From Coemansia sp. RSA 487 (taxonomy: Eukaryota; Kickxellomycota; Kickxellomycetes; Kickxellales; Kickxellaceae): a stretch of 64,000 nt of DNA. Position numbers and translations under genes: made by a program. The notes under the pieces are model-generated. The model was not told the origin of the DNA. It saw only the letters and a program-made list of their open reading frames with translations, and did no database searches. Position 1 is the stretch's first letter. Each line of letters opens with the position of its first letter. The stretch lies in the NCBI GenBank assembly GCA_027577595.1, contig JANBRJ010000087.1, positions 1-64,000 on the forward strand, in the 5' to 3' direction. Below, one piece after another: positions 49,358-58,949 of the stretch.

Positions 49358-51323
49358 TTTACTTTAAGCGACAGAGAGGGTTACAAAGTAATGTGTAAAT
49401 TATTAATAGGAAGCAATATAGCGTAAGGGAAGCAAATGGAAGACGGTTGGAATCTCATTTTTTTCTTTTTCTCCTACCAAGATTCCATTATATGTCATTT
49501 ATATAGAATGCAAACGCCACTCTTAGAAACCACCGCTTGTGTGTCGTGCGCACCCACTCTAGGGCGTGCCCCTTTATTTTTCCTCACCATTTTCATTTGT
49601 TCCACGAACTCACTTTGTGGCTTACGCAATTCTATTAAAAGCAATAGTATTCAAGGGGAACGAAAAAAAAAACTGACAAACAGGAAACAATTGAGCAAAA
49701 AAATAGGAACGCCTCATACGAAATCAAGAACTCGTGCCTTTGTTTTCGCAACCTCCCCCACCTTTAAAGCAAACTCCTAATGCATGGCTGGATCTGTTTT
49801 TGTATCATACGCAATAAACTAAAATTCTGGGCAAAATTGATCGGCTCCGTGCCCAGGAACTATTGTTCAAGTAATGATCACTAGAATGCTAGTAAATCAG
49901 CATGTCTTCAGTGAATGTGCCTGCCCTGGCTTAGTGCATGGGTTTTACTTGTGCCTAGATTCTCGACACCCAAGCTTCCTAATGGATTTGATACAAGCAG
50001 TCTTGCAAAAAGCAGTGGGCAGCGCAGAGTACCTCTCTTTTAGGCATCCAGGTTTCGCAATATCCATTTTCAGGATCTGAATATTCATTCGCGTATTTCA
50101 GAACTTGTGCAATGTTATGAATTGAAGAAAAAGCGAGAATGTAAAAGTGGATTTGCACATGCCAACTTTTGGACTTTGCCCTTTCAAGTAAAGTGATACA
50201 GATATTCGTGCACTAAAAAAATAGATGTGGATATTACAGCCAGCTGAAGCTTATTCCAAGTCAGCATTGTTGCAGAGTGTAAGAATAATGAGTGTAAATC
50301 CTATTACACGATCTGATAACCGTGTTTTACTCCTTCGAGTCAATGCCCCTCGAGAGATATAAAAAGGGAATGTGCATGGCCTGAAAATCCTGCAGATTTT
50401 TACTTCCTATCATCACCAAAGCAACAACAGCTACATCAAAAACATTACTATAGCACTCTAGTGAGGGCAGCCAAACAAACTACCTTCTAAGATTAGTGGC
50501 AGCAATAGTGACCAAAACGATCAGAGAGACGGGCGCAGGCAAGCTAATAAAGCATGCAGTGATGGCCGTAGAAATACTATATGTGGTGATCCACGTGAAA
50601 CAGATAATAATCAGAACAACCAAGGAAATCAGAACAGCCGGCCTATCCAGCGCAGAGCAAACCCTCCACAGCGCAATCAACAGAACAGAAATGCAATGTA
50701 TATTAATCAAGATCAGGATAATGACAGGCAAAGCCATAGGGATTCGGGTTATAAATCGTTTGATGGAAATGTTTAGCTTGCTAGGATAATGACGCCGCTG
50801 TTTTATTGTCTTGGATATGCTACAGCTAGGCACTGTGTTTGCAAGTAAAATAGAGCATGTAGAGGGATAAGAAAGTGCTCTCACAAACAATCTATCTTGA
50901 ATATGTATTGCTACTCCACAATAGTGCAAATATGTGTAATCCAGAAATCACACAGTATACAACATTTGTAACTTTATTCAAGTAGCTTTATTATATTCAA
51001 AAATTATTAATAGCCGTGGTTCTTTCCTCATTGCTAAAATAAAATGTGCGTCGTTTTTATTGTTCGGATTAGGCCAAATAGTAAAGCTATTAGCTCTTCC
51101 AAATACAACATTTCTTAAACAGCATGCTATGGTTATTTTTTTTAGCATTTCAGAGCTAAATTAAATAAAAAAATTGCTATTTCGGCGAAGGGGATGTTTT
51201 TTTCTTATAGAATAGGCCATAAAAAGTATATTAATATACGAATTACAAAAGGCAAACCTGGTGGTGTGCAAAATAAGTAAAACTCTGTTACATTGTAAAT
51301 ATAAAGTTGTAACAAAAAGTAAT
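49358..51323. other. 2-kb AT-rich spacer
   Basis: No intact gene apart from one coding-like stretch with a TATA box (50356-50776), listed separately. Promoter elements of the oxidase gene are not obvious. Confidence 0.5.
50471..50776 (+). other. N/Q/R-rich open frame without ATG
   Basis: 102 codons in one frame reading LPSKISGSNSDQNDQRDGRR, then many NQ/NR pairs (ETDNNQNNQGNQ, NPPQRNQQNRN) and ending SYKSF-like GYKSFDGNV before TAG. A TATA box GATATAAAAAGG lies at 50356-50367. No ATG is available between it and the frame. It is either a second exon behind an unseen short first exon, or a remnant. Confidence 0.3.
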
Positions 51324-52139
51324 TTAACAAAGAGCGATACTGCTACCAGAGACACCATAGCGCGGGAAATTGTACCCGATAAAGAACACAATGTAAATGA
51401 GGAACATTAGAAAGATGGGTACAAAGTCAAAGACATAGAACGCCCATTCGGCGCTGTATATTTTGCCGCCGTATCCGTCAACAAACTCAATTAGTCGGTA
51501 AATTGAACGCATGTAGAGCAGTGCGGTAGTGCCCAAAATGACCCACATGACACGTCTCTTGGCAACCCGTTCGTCATCATCCTTGGGTCCCTTGGTGACC
51601 TTGTAAAGTGGGTTCCGAAGAACCGTTATTGCAATGAGAGTGAAGGCGAGCAGGAAAACTAACTGAACGGCCAATCCCACGACACATATCCACCTGCCGC
51701 TAACCTTGGTATCCTCCGTGATGGTCATTGAGCCCCCCGTACTCTGTATAATAAAAGCAAACACATCGCTGCCAAAGAAAAACCATGTAATGAAACGGGG
51801 TTTGAGCCAGAACTTGCGGTCCGGGTCATACGAAATGCGCGAAATCTCGCCAACTGTCTTGTAGTTAAATAGTGCAAGCGCGTTGGGCGGAAGAAGAAGA
51901 AACAGACTCATGGCTATAAAGAGGCCAAGCGACGAATACTTGGTGCAGATTGCACGCAATATATAGCCAATTGATTCGCTTATTGCAGTACCCACAAGGA
52001 TGTACATCCAGCAGGCAGACGTTGTCTTTATTGTCTGGATAGTAAGGGTGACAGCAACAATCGCAAAGAGACACGCAGCGATTTCGGGAGCCACATGGAC
52101 TGGATCGTAAGTAAATAGACCGAGAGTAGTGTAAGACAT
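51324..52139 (-). CDS. RTA1-like seven-transmembrane protein
   Basis: 271 aa; ATG at 52139 (MSYTTLGLFTYDP) was chosen because the frame beyond it begins at TTG. Seven hydrophobic spans are present. RTA1-family marks: a Y-x-P N terminus, the short loop after TM2 (ESIGYILRA), FFFGSDVFAFIIQSTGG in the fourth span, and RSIYRLIEFVDGYGG followed by EWAFYVFDFVPIFLM. Members (yeast Rta1, Rsb1) confer resistance to aminocholesterol or handle sphingoid bases; the substrate here is unknown. It lies about 390 bp from the 5'-nucleotidase gene stop, on the same strand. Confidence 0.9.
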   Translation of the reverse strand: MSYTTLGLFTYDPVHVAPEIAACLFAIVAVTLTIQTIKTTSACWMYILVGTAISESIGYILRAICTKYSSLGLFIAMSLFLLLPPNALALFNYKTVGEISRISYDPDRKFWLKPRFITWFFFGSDVFAFIIQSTGGSMTITEDTKVSGRWICVVGLAVQLVFLLAFTLIAITVLRNPLYKVTKGPKDDDERVAKRRVMWVILGTTALLYMRSIYRLIEFVDGYGGKIYSAEWAFYVFDFVPIFLMFLIYIVFFIGYNFPRYGVSGSSIALC

Positions 52140-52529
52140 TGTTAATGTTGACAAGTTTTATTGTTTTCCTTGTGCCAAGAACCGAGAGGGGAGGAGATTG
52201 AGATATTGATTATGTCTAAAGATGAAAACGGCCAGCAGACGAACTACTTTGAACTGACTATGTGCGGTTTATATCTGCGACTGATTTGAAATACCAAGAA
52301 AATTTATACAACGAAATAAAAATGCCAAGAAAATTAAAATAGTGGCAATTTTATGTAACTTTTTCCATTCTGCCAAAGCATCCTGTTTATTCATTTTTCT
52401 CGAGTTGATTTGGATGAAGCGGTCGAAGAATGCACTTCTTGGCAACATGTGGATTCTATTTTGGAAGACCTTGGCTGCAGGCTAATTACAGTACAAAAAA
52501 AAGAAGGCAAAAATCACCAATGTTTATTT

Positions 52530-54998
52530 TTACTTTCGTTGATCGAGGATTGGCTGAATAGGCGAGAATCGTGTAACGTAAAGTTCTACAATATTTCTCA
52601 GTCTATCAACAACAACCCTGGATGCAACAACCATGTTCTTGTCGATAAGGTTGTCACCGCCGTTAGCCAAGAATTTAGGCGCCAGAACCTCGTAATTTTG
52701 AGTGTCGTCCAGCGACACCCATTCCTCGCCTTCCATAGGTCGCTTGTCAAGCGTTCCGATCTTGGCACGTATCTCAATAGTGGGACTACTATCTTGATCG
52801 GCGCCCAATGTCCATCTCAGGCCAGACACCTGCAGCGTGCTAAGCACGGGGGAACTTCGGTTGTTGTTTGCCGAAAGGCCAGCTTCGACAATAGTGCGCA
52901 GCGAGCGGCCGGTGAGCTGCACGGCCAGTAAGGCGTCATCAAAGGGCAACGCATCAAACAAGTCGCCGCGGGTGATAGTGCCCTGCGGCAGCCTGTGGCG
53001 GAGAGCACCGGAGCCAAGCAGCGCAACAGGCGTGTGTTTGTTGGCCCACACCAGCGCATCGGTTACCAAATCGCCCAGCGCTATCTCGTTAGGATCGCGG
53101 TTGCTCTGGGGCGCAGGGAACTCTGCAGTCGCTTGGCCAATCACCGTGCTGACAAGGTTCTTGGCACTATCAAGGTACGGCTGCATCGCAGCCAGCGCCT
53201 GTTTGGAGGGAGCGATGCCATGCACGATACTGTCGCGAGAAACCACGTCGACTGGCACGGGCCGTCCTTGCGTGAGGCGACTGTCCAGCGACCCGTCGTC
53301 ATTGAAAACCAGATCCAAGTACCCGACGTACTGGCCAAAGCTCTTGGCTTGCACCACAGCGGTCTGCCACTCGCGGTCGCTTCCGTTGGCAACCCATGTC
53401 GGATACGGGCCCTTGGACTCCTCGCTCTTCTGCCTGTCGCTTGTGCCGTCGGTACCGACAGGTGCCAAATACGAGTGCGTATGGGCGCCAACAACCAAAC
53501 TAATGCCAGACTCGACATGAGCAGCCAGATCTTTATCCAGCTCATAGCCCAAGTGCGACAAAACGATGACGCGGTGGACGCCAAGATCATTGAGCTTCTG
53601 GCGCATCCTGTTGACTGCATCGACGGGGTCGGTGATTTTGATCCCGTCGCCGACGCTGGACGACTTGGCGGTCTCGGGCGTCAGCACGCCAATGATGCCA
53701 ACCTTGTGGCGGTCGACTATAGTAAACGGCTGCAGCGCCGCTTGCAGCTCCGGCACATCCTGCGTCGAGAACTCAAGGTTGGCGCAAATGGCAGGCGCCC
53801 TAACCTTGTCCAGGTACTTTGCCAGGTGGCGTGGTCCGTGGTCCCACTCGTGGTTCCCCAGCGCCAGGGCATCGATCGCAAAGACGTTGAGCAGATCAGC
53901 AGACATGTTGCCCTTGAACAGGGTGTTGTATACGGAGCCCTGGAACTCGTCGCCGGCGTTGAGAAGAATCGTATTCTTCTTGCCGCCAACGCCTTCGCCC
54001 AGCTGCAAATGGTCGACTACCGCCTTGACATACGCTGACCCACCCACGCACCCCGGAGTGTCCTGGTCGCCGGACAGGACGCTCTGCGGGTCGCATGTGT
54101 CGCCATAGTCGTCCTGCGGCAAAAAGTGCGCATGCATGTCGTTTGTGTGCACCAGTCGCAGAGAGTACTGGTTTGCTGCAAGCCCTGCGCGGTCCACCGC
54201 GTACGGGAACAGCGACGCGTCCACATGGAGCGTGGGGTTTTCGCGTCGGTCTCGAAGCCACGCAATCGACGAGATCACAAGCGCTACAACCCCCATTCCA
54301 ACAAACATCACGAGCGGCAGCACAAGCATCCGTCGGCTCCAGATCGGCTCTCCGCCGGGCGAACGCCTTCTCCGTCCCTGTCCGCCTATCTCCTGGTACT
54401 CTCCTCCTCCACTGTTGCTGCTGCCAAACAGACGTCCCATCGGAATCCCTTCCTCCTCGGGCCCACCAAAGTCCCCTGGGTTGAGAAGCAAGCTATCAAA
54501 GCTGGATCCAGCTGCAGGGCTCACCTCCCCGCTATTGCTCACCCGTCTTGTCCTATCGCTGCTTGTGTGCTCCGGTGATCGTGCATCGTAGCCGATTACA
54601 GGGTTGCTTCCGCTTCTTCCTCTCATGATTCTGTTGCTCCTGTCGTCTACGCTTGACTTGAATTTATGGCTGATTTTTAGCAAGTCTGTTGGCTTGGGAG
54701 GCGTATAATCGTCTGCCAGAGTGCTTAATTTACTTGTACTGCTTGCTTGCGCTACTATCGTTTGTCCTCTGAACCGTCTGGCTGTTACGTATGACTCGCT
54801 GTACTCATTGTTATTGTTGTTGCTGCTGTTGTTGTTATTGTTGCTGTTGTTATTGTTGCTGTTGTTACTGTTGGCCGGTGAGAGTTCATGGTTGCTGGTT
54901 GGCGAGAGCTCATGGTTGCTGGTTGGCGGGAGCTCATTGTTGCTGTCTACTAACGCTGCAACAGGCGAAGTTGGATTAGAGTCTGTTTCAGAGTTCAT
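52530..54998 (-). CDS. Type II membrane 5'-nucleotidase family phosphohydrolase
   Basis: 822 aa. Residues 1 to about 220 are low complexity, with poly-Asn and a repeated ELSPTSNH unit. A single hydrophobic span at about 228-250 (MLVLPLVMFVGMGVVALVISSIAW) acts as signal anchor, putting the enzyme on the luminal or outer side. The metallophosphatase core follows: LVHTNDMHAHFL, LLNAGDEFQGS, ALGNHEWDHG, VLSHLGYELD and VVGAHTHSYL supply the two-metal ligands. The C-terminal nucleotide-binding domain is present (GDLVTDALVWAN, LPFDDALLAVQLTGRSLRTI, YEVLAPKFLANGGD). It probably hydrolyses extracellular or vacuolar nucleotides; specificity is not readable. Confidence 0.9.
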   Translation of the reverse strand: MNSETDSNPTSPVAALVDSNNELPPTSNHELSPTSNHELSPANSNNSNNNNSNNNNNSSNNNNNEYSESYVTARRFRGQTIVAQASSTSKLSTLADDYTPPKPTDLLKISHKFKSSVDDRSNRIMRGRSGSNPVIGYDARSPEHTSSDRTRRVSNSGEVSPAAGSSFDSLLLNPGDFGGPEEEGIPMGRLFGSSNSGGGEYQEIGGQGRRRRSPGGEPIWSRRMLVLPLVMFVGMGVVALVISSIAWLRDRRENPTLHVDASLFPYAVDRAGLAANQYSLRLVHTNDMHAHFLPQDDYGDTCDPQSVLSGDQDTPGCVGGSAYVKAVVDHLQLGEGVGGKKNTILLNAGDEFQGSVYNTLFKGNMSADLLNVFAIDALALGNHEWDHGPRHLAKYLDKVRAPAICANLEFSTQDVPELQAALQPFTIVDRHKVGIIGVLTPETAKSSSVGDGIKITDPVDAVNRMRQKLNDLGVHRVIVLSHLGYELDKDLAAHVESGISLVVGAHTHSYLAPVGTDGTSDRQKSEESKGPYPTWVANGSDREWQTAVVQAKSFGQYVGYLDLVFNDDGSLDSRLTQGRPVPVDVVSRDSIVHGIAPSKQALAAMQPYLDSAKNLVSTVIGQATAEFPAPQSNRDPNEIALGDLVTDALVWANKHTPVALLGSGALRHRLPQGTITRGDLFDALPFDDALLAVQLTGRSLRTIVEAGLSANNNRSSPVLSTLQVSGLRWTLGADQDSSPTIEIRAKIGTLDKRPMEGEEWVSLDDTQNYEVLAPKFLANGGDNLIDKNMVVASRVVVDRLRNIVELYVTRFSPIQPILDQRK
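54805..54940 (-). repeat. Asn-codon microsatellite and 27-bp-class tandem repeat in the nucleotidase gene
   Basis: Interrupted (AAC/AAT)n on the coding strand gives poly-Asn (54808-54870). Next to it lie three imperfect units containing CATGGTTGCTGGTTGGCG-type sequence, encoding ELPPTSNH, ELSPTSNH and ELSPANSN. Confidence 0.85.
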
Positions 54999-55160
54999 TC
55001 GAGAAAAGTAGGCTAATTAAAGAGAAAAACAACAAATTTATATGTTAAGAGAGCAATAAAAAAGATTTTTGTTCTAGAAAGAGCAAATATTTGTTTTTTT
55101 GGGGGAGGGGAACGTTGTTTGTGATTTCCCCGCTAGTATCCCCCATATGTTTTGTAAAGT

Positions 55161-56378
55161 CTAATCAGATTTGATCTTTAAATCATCGTATTCTGGGGTG
55201 CTATTGAGCGACAACGCGTCAATGGATAGCTGGAGTCCCATGTCGTCAGTAATAAACTGCTTCACCCGCTCTTTTTCCCAAATCTCGTCAGCATACTGCA
55301 ACGCGAAATTGTCCTTGCCCAAGAGCAGCATAATTTTAGACGGAAACTGTGGACTTTTTTCCAGCTGCTCATTGATCCGCAATACACTGCGTGCAATGTT
55401 GCGTGCCGCCACATATCCACCATACATTGCAACGCCTGCCAGCTTGACATTGTTGCGTGCACAAATATCGCCGCATGCGTAGATATTCGGATACAGAGGG
55501 CAGTCGATTTGCATTGTATCTTTGACGCGGATCCCATGAGGGCCGAAAAGAGGCTCAGCACCCGCCGATTCTGGGACAGGCAAGTCGATCAGCTGCTTAG
55601 TACTACCGGTACTGGTACCCAGGCATCGGATAACGCAGTCTGCCGTAATCTGGCGTCCATCGGCCAATGTCAGCGAATATCCACCTTCAGTAGCAACTTC
55701 GTTGTTAATCGAAGAATCAGGCGACTGGTTGACCACGCGCTGGCCCAGCATGACATCGACGCCAATGTCTTTGAGGATATCAACTACTTGGCCCCGAAAC
55801 GCATCGCTAAAGGGCCCAGGCAGAGGCAGTGCACGCGAGTGTGCCAGGATAACGCGCTTTTCGCCAAAGTCGCACTTGATGTCGGCAGCCATCTCGATTC
55901 CTACAGCTCCTGCACCCACCACCACAACAGTATTGGAGCCCTTGATCTGGCGATACACATGATCAATATCCTTTGAAAATTCCTTTTTCGTGGTTGCTTT
56001 GGCACCGATGGGGGTCGCCCGTGTCTCCCCAAGCGCTATAACCAAGTAATCAAAGGGCACTGGCATATTTGATGCCAGATGGATAGCCGATGGTGTTATC
56101 TTGGTCACAGCATCATGGCATATAGAAACGCTTGGATGTTGCAGCCACGGAACGCTTGCATACGGTACCCAGAGACGGTTGCCAAATTCGGGCTCAGTGA
56201 AGCCACGCGTAATACCAATGTAGTGAAGAAATCCGTCGCGCTTGTCGATTAAAGTTATTTCTACTTTTGGTCTGGTTTGTTCTGGAACTGTTGGGGCCAA
56301 CAGCGACGCATACAGTTGCTTAACGGCGTTAAGTCCGGCGTAGTTGCCTCCGGCAACGGCGATTCTTATTGGTGACAT
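55161..56378 (-). CDS. AIF/FSP1-like FAD-dependent oxidoreductase
   Basis: 405 aa from ATG 56378 (the longer frame begins at TTG). An N-terminal FAD-binding Rossmann motif reads IRIAVAGGNYAGLNAVKQL (GGxxxG form). A second nucleotide-binding motif, VVVVGAGAVGIEMAADI, lies near residue 155. The late FAD motif YPNIYACGDIC lies near 305. The layout is the pyridine-nucleotide-disulphide type typical of AIFM2/FSP1 and fungal AIF-like NAD(P)H:quinone reductases. It lacks the mitochondrial targeting sequence and transmembrane helix of AIF, so it is probably cytosolic or lipid-droplet associated. It is divergent from the siderophore-type MFS gene, sharing a 591-bp promoter region. Confidence 0.85.
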   Translation of the reverse strand: MSPIRIAVAGGNYAGLNAVKQLYASLLAPTVPEQTRPKVEITLIDKRDGFLHYIGITRGFTEPEFGNRLWVPYASVPWLQHPSVSICHDAVTKITPSAIHLASNMPVPFDYLVIALGETRATPIGAKATTKKEFSKDIDHVYRQIKGSNTVVVVGAGAVGIEMAADIKCDFGEKRVILAHSRALPLPGPFSDAFRGQVVDILKDIGVDVMLGQRVVNQSPDSSINNEVATEGGYSLTLADGRQITADCVIRCLGTSTGSTKQLIDLPVPESAGAEPLFGPHGIRVKDTMQIDCPLYPNIYACGDICARNNVKLAGVAMYGGYVAARNIARSVLRINEQLEKSPQFPSKIMLLLGKDNFALQYADEIWEKERVKQFITDDMGLQLSIDALSLNSTPEYDDLKIKSD

Positions 56379-56699
56379 TTCAAATGATTTCAAAAGAAGT
56401 ACGAAGGCGATAATGCAGTGGTAAGCAAAGAATAAAACGAGACGCGGTGAAAAAAGTATAGTGTTTCTAGATGTTTTTCTACGATGTGGTTTTGGTAATG
56501 AACATTGGGAGGAAAATGGGGGGGAGGAACTGCTGAAGAAACAGGTTTATATATGCAAATTAAGGAAAAAGGGGGCGGGTTTGGTATGGCGCGGAACTGG
56601 CAAAAGAAAAGTGGCAAGTCCGAATCTGATAGCTGCTTATCTGTTGGAAGTAAAAAAAAAAAGATTGTGCAATCGCGATTCGCTAGAGAGAAAGTCACT

Positions 56700-56708
56700 T
56701 TATCTGAT
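56700..56708 (-). promoter_or_regulatory. Iron-GATA-type site 1
   Basis: TTATCTGAT on the plus strand is ATCAGATAA on the minus strand, a full match to ATCWGATAA. It lies about 262 bp upstream of the MFS ATG. Confidence 0.5.
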
Positions 56709-56789
56709 ATTCTAGAAGACTGGAGCAGCAGATAGTTCGGACTTTCCATTGAAAATGTTCTCTTTTTTGCTCGTATATGGAAAGAGTTT

Positions 56790-56798
56790 TTATCAGAT
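56790..56798 (-). promoter_or_regulatory. Iron-GATA-type site 2
   Basis: TTATCAGAT is ATCTGATAA on the minus strand, the second full match, 90 bp from the first and about 172 bp upstream of the MFS ATG. Confidence 0.5.
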
Positions 56799-56969
56799 GT
56801 GTTGGGGGGGGCGACTGAGTGAATGGAAAAAAAGGAAAAGAGAAACGGTACCGAGAAATTGAATATAAAAACAGAACAAAATGGATGATTTTGTCCTTTT
56901 GTGTATTTGAAACGGAACCCAAAAATAAAAATATAAACATTTCGAGCTCTTTGTAACTGAAATATAATC

Positions 56970-58784
56970 ATGCGCCGTTGGCTTCGCTCGTTCAATACTC
57001 CACAGGAGCCGCCGTCGCAGGTAATGCCGGCTCCGGAGGATGCTACAATGACGGGCGTCAAGAAAAAACTGGTCACAGAGTGGTCGCGGTTCGACAAGAT
57101 GCTCATAGCAACCGGCATGTTCTTTATCAACTTTGTAACGGCGATGGACTCGAGCGCAACAACCACAATCCAGCCGCGTGTACTGAGCGACTACAACGCA
57201 ATGACAAAGGCTGGGCTCATCGGAACCGTCACCTATCTGCTAATCGCAGGCATCCGCCCGATATTCGCAAAGATATCCGACGTCTTTGGCCACCTCCAAG
57301 CGCTTCTTCTGGCCATGGGCCTGCACACCCTGGGGTTCCTCATCTGTGCGCTGGCGCACAACTTCTCGGCCGTCTTTGGCGGCACAGTCATCTCCGTGCT
57401 TGGTCAAGCAGGATACGGAACGCTGGTGGCTATCCTGATAGCTGATATCATCCCACTGCATTTGCGTGCCATCGTCACTGCGTTTGTATCGATACCTAAT
57501 GTCACAAACTACTACCTGGGTGTTGAGGTTGGCTCTGGCTTACTTAACAAATGGCACTGGGTGTACGGCATCCTTACGATTCTAGCCGTTGTCTGCTCAC
57601 TCCCGTCGATATACAGTCTGTTCCGCCTTGACAAGCGCGCACGAAAGATCTTGCACGAGATTGACGAAAACGAAGGCACCGCTCCTCTTTCTTCTCGCAA
57701 GTCGGTGCGTGACTGGATGCGCAGCCTGAAAAACGTCGTCATTGAGCTGGACATCCCGGGTCTGGTCCTGATATGCGGCGGGTTCATCGCTATTCTTGCG
57801 CCGCTTGGAATGCAGCTCAATATCACCTACGGATGGGGCAGTGCACGCGTAATTGCACCCCTGTGCATCGGTGTCGTTGCGCTTGCCTTCTTCGTCTACT
57901 ATGAATGCTACGTCGCTCGGTACCCGGTGGTTCCATTCCGTTTGTTCAAGTCACGCACCTTCACGTGCGCCATCGTGGCTGCTACCTTCTTCTACTTTAC
58001 ATCAAACGTCTCGCTGTACTACTTTAGCCCCTTCATTCAAGTCACGCGCGAAGTGTCGGCACGCACTGCAATGCTGCTGCAGCTAGGCACGACCGGATAC
58101 TATGTGGGTCTGTTCGTGGGCGGCTGGGCAATGCAGTTCTCTAAGCGGTACCGCCGCTGGTCCTGGCTCGGGTGGGTTATGTGGCTAATCGCCGTTTGTC
58201 TGATGATCCGCTCACGCAGCGGCTCGGGCACAACCAATGCCGAAATCGCCGTTGTGCAGACGCTCTACGGAGTCGGCAGCGGAATTCTAATTGGCTGCGT
58301 CGGCATTGGCGTCCAGGCGTCGGTTGCAAAAGTCGATCTCCCCATCGCTGTAACGCTTTACGGCATGGTTGCCTACATTGGCGGCGTCCTGGGCGAGGGT
58401 ACATGCACTACTATCTGGGTCAATGTGCTGCCGACCAAAATCAGAGACCGTCTGGATTCGTCCGTCGATATGTACTCGGCTATAAATAACTTGACGTACT
58501 ACTTTGAGCTGCCCAAGGACCAGCGCGTCATTGTCCAGGACGGGTATGTGCGCACGCAAAAGATCCTGACTATCTGCGGAATCTGCTCCATGCTCATTGC
58601 TGGTATCGCCATGATTGGCCTGGCGCCCTACGATCTGGGCAGGAAGCATGCTGACAGTGAAAGCGACCGCAATGTGGATATCAGCGGTGGCGGTGAGGCG
58701 CATCACCAGATCCCTGAATCTGCTATTGACGATGACGACGATTCAACATCTAAAGCCAAGGCACGGGCACGTGTTGTTGCGTAG
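56970..58784 (+). CDS. MFS transporter of the siderophore-iron (SIT/ARN) type
   Basis: 604 aa. A cytosolic N terminus of about 45 residues is followed by FDKMLIATGMFFINFVTAMDSSATTTIQP in TM1, a DVFGHLQALL loop, GYGTLVAILIADIIPLHLRA, and about 14 hydrophobic spans ending near residue 560. The acidic S/D-rich tail carries IPESAIDDDDDS. TM1 with a lone Asp and the LLxxG...RPxFAKxSDVFG arrangement suit SIT transporters rather than DHA1/2 drug carriers. Such proteins import ferric siderophores through the plasma membrane. The iron-GATA-like sites upstream agree with that role. The exact siderophore is unknown. Confidence 0.82.
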   Translation: MRRWLRSFNTPQEPPSQVMPAPEDATMTGVKKKLVTEWSRFDKMLIATGMFFINFVTAMDSSATTTIQPRVLSDYNAMTKAGLIGTVTYLLIAGIRPIFAKISDVFGHLQALLLAMGLHTLGFLICALAHNFSAVFGGTVISVLGQAGYGTLVAILIADIIPLHLRAIVTAFVSIPNVTNYYLGVEVGSGLLNKWHWVYGILTILAVVCSLPSIYSLFRLDKRARKILHEIDENEGTAPLSSRKSVRDWMRSLKNVVIELDIPGLVLICGGFIAILAPLGMQLNITYGWGSARVIAPLCIGVVALAFFVYYECYVARYPVVPFRLFKSRTFTCAIVAATFFYFTSNVSLYYFSPFIQVTREVSARTAMLLQLGTTGYYVGLFVGGWAMQFSKRYRRWSWLGWVMWLIAVCLMIRSRSGSGTTNAEIAVVQTLYGVGSGILIGCVGIGVQASVAKVDLPIAVTLYGMVAYIGGVLGEGTCTTIWVNVLPTKIRDRLDSSVDMYSAINNLTYYFELPKDQRVIVQDGYVRTQKILTICGICSMLIAGIAMIGLAPYDLGRKHADSESDRNVDISGGGEAHHQIPESAIDDDDDSTSKAKARARVVA

Positions 58785-58949
58785 TCTATAACCATATCAT
58801 TTTATATCCGACGCTAGCTAATATCAATTTGAAGTTTGGAAAAAAATTCCTGCGTCGTTTTCTTTCCATGCTTTTCTTTTCATGCTTTTCTTCTTCAAAT
58901 ATCATTAAAATTTTTCAGTGCTATTATATTTTTATCGGCTAATGTTGAA

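Larger units (their letters stand above)
56379..56969. promoter_or_regulatory. Shared promoter, AIF-like / siderophore-type MFS genes
   Basis: 591 bp between divergent starts. It holds two exact matches to ATCWGATAA, the site of fungal iron-sensing GATA repressors (Fep1/SreA/Urbs1 type), at 56700-56708 and 56790-56798. A near match ATCTGATAG lies at 56624-56632 and an extra TTATCT core at 56638. A G-run (56802-56810) and poly-A tracts complete it. Confidence 0.55.

Noticed and set aside
52995-54038. 347-codon plus-strand frame opposite the 5'-nucleotidase
   Set aside because: Shadow of the conserved metallophosphatase gene on the other strand.
56390-57166. 258-codon minus-strand frame across the AIF/MFS promoter
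   Set aside because: It crosses a promoter and the antisense of the MFS start; Phe/Ser-rich low complexity.
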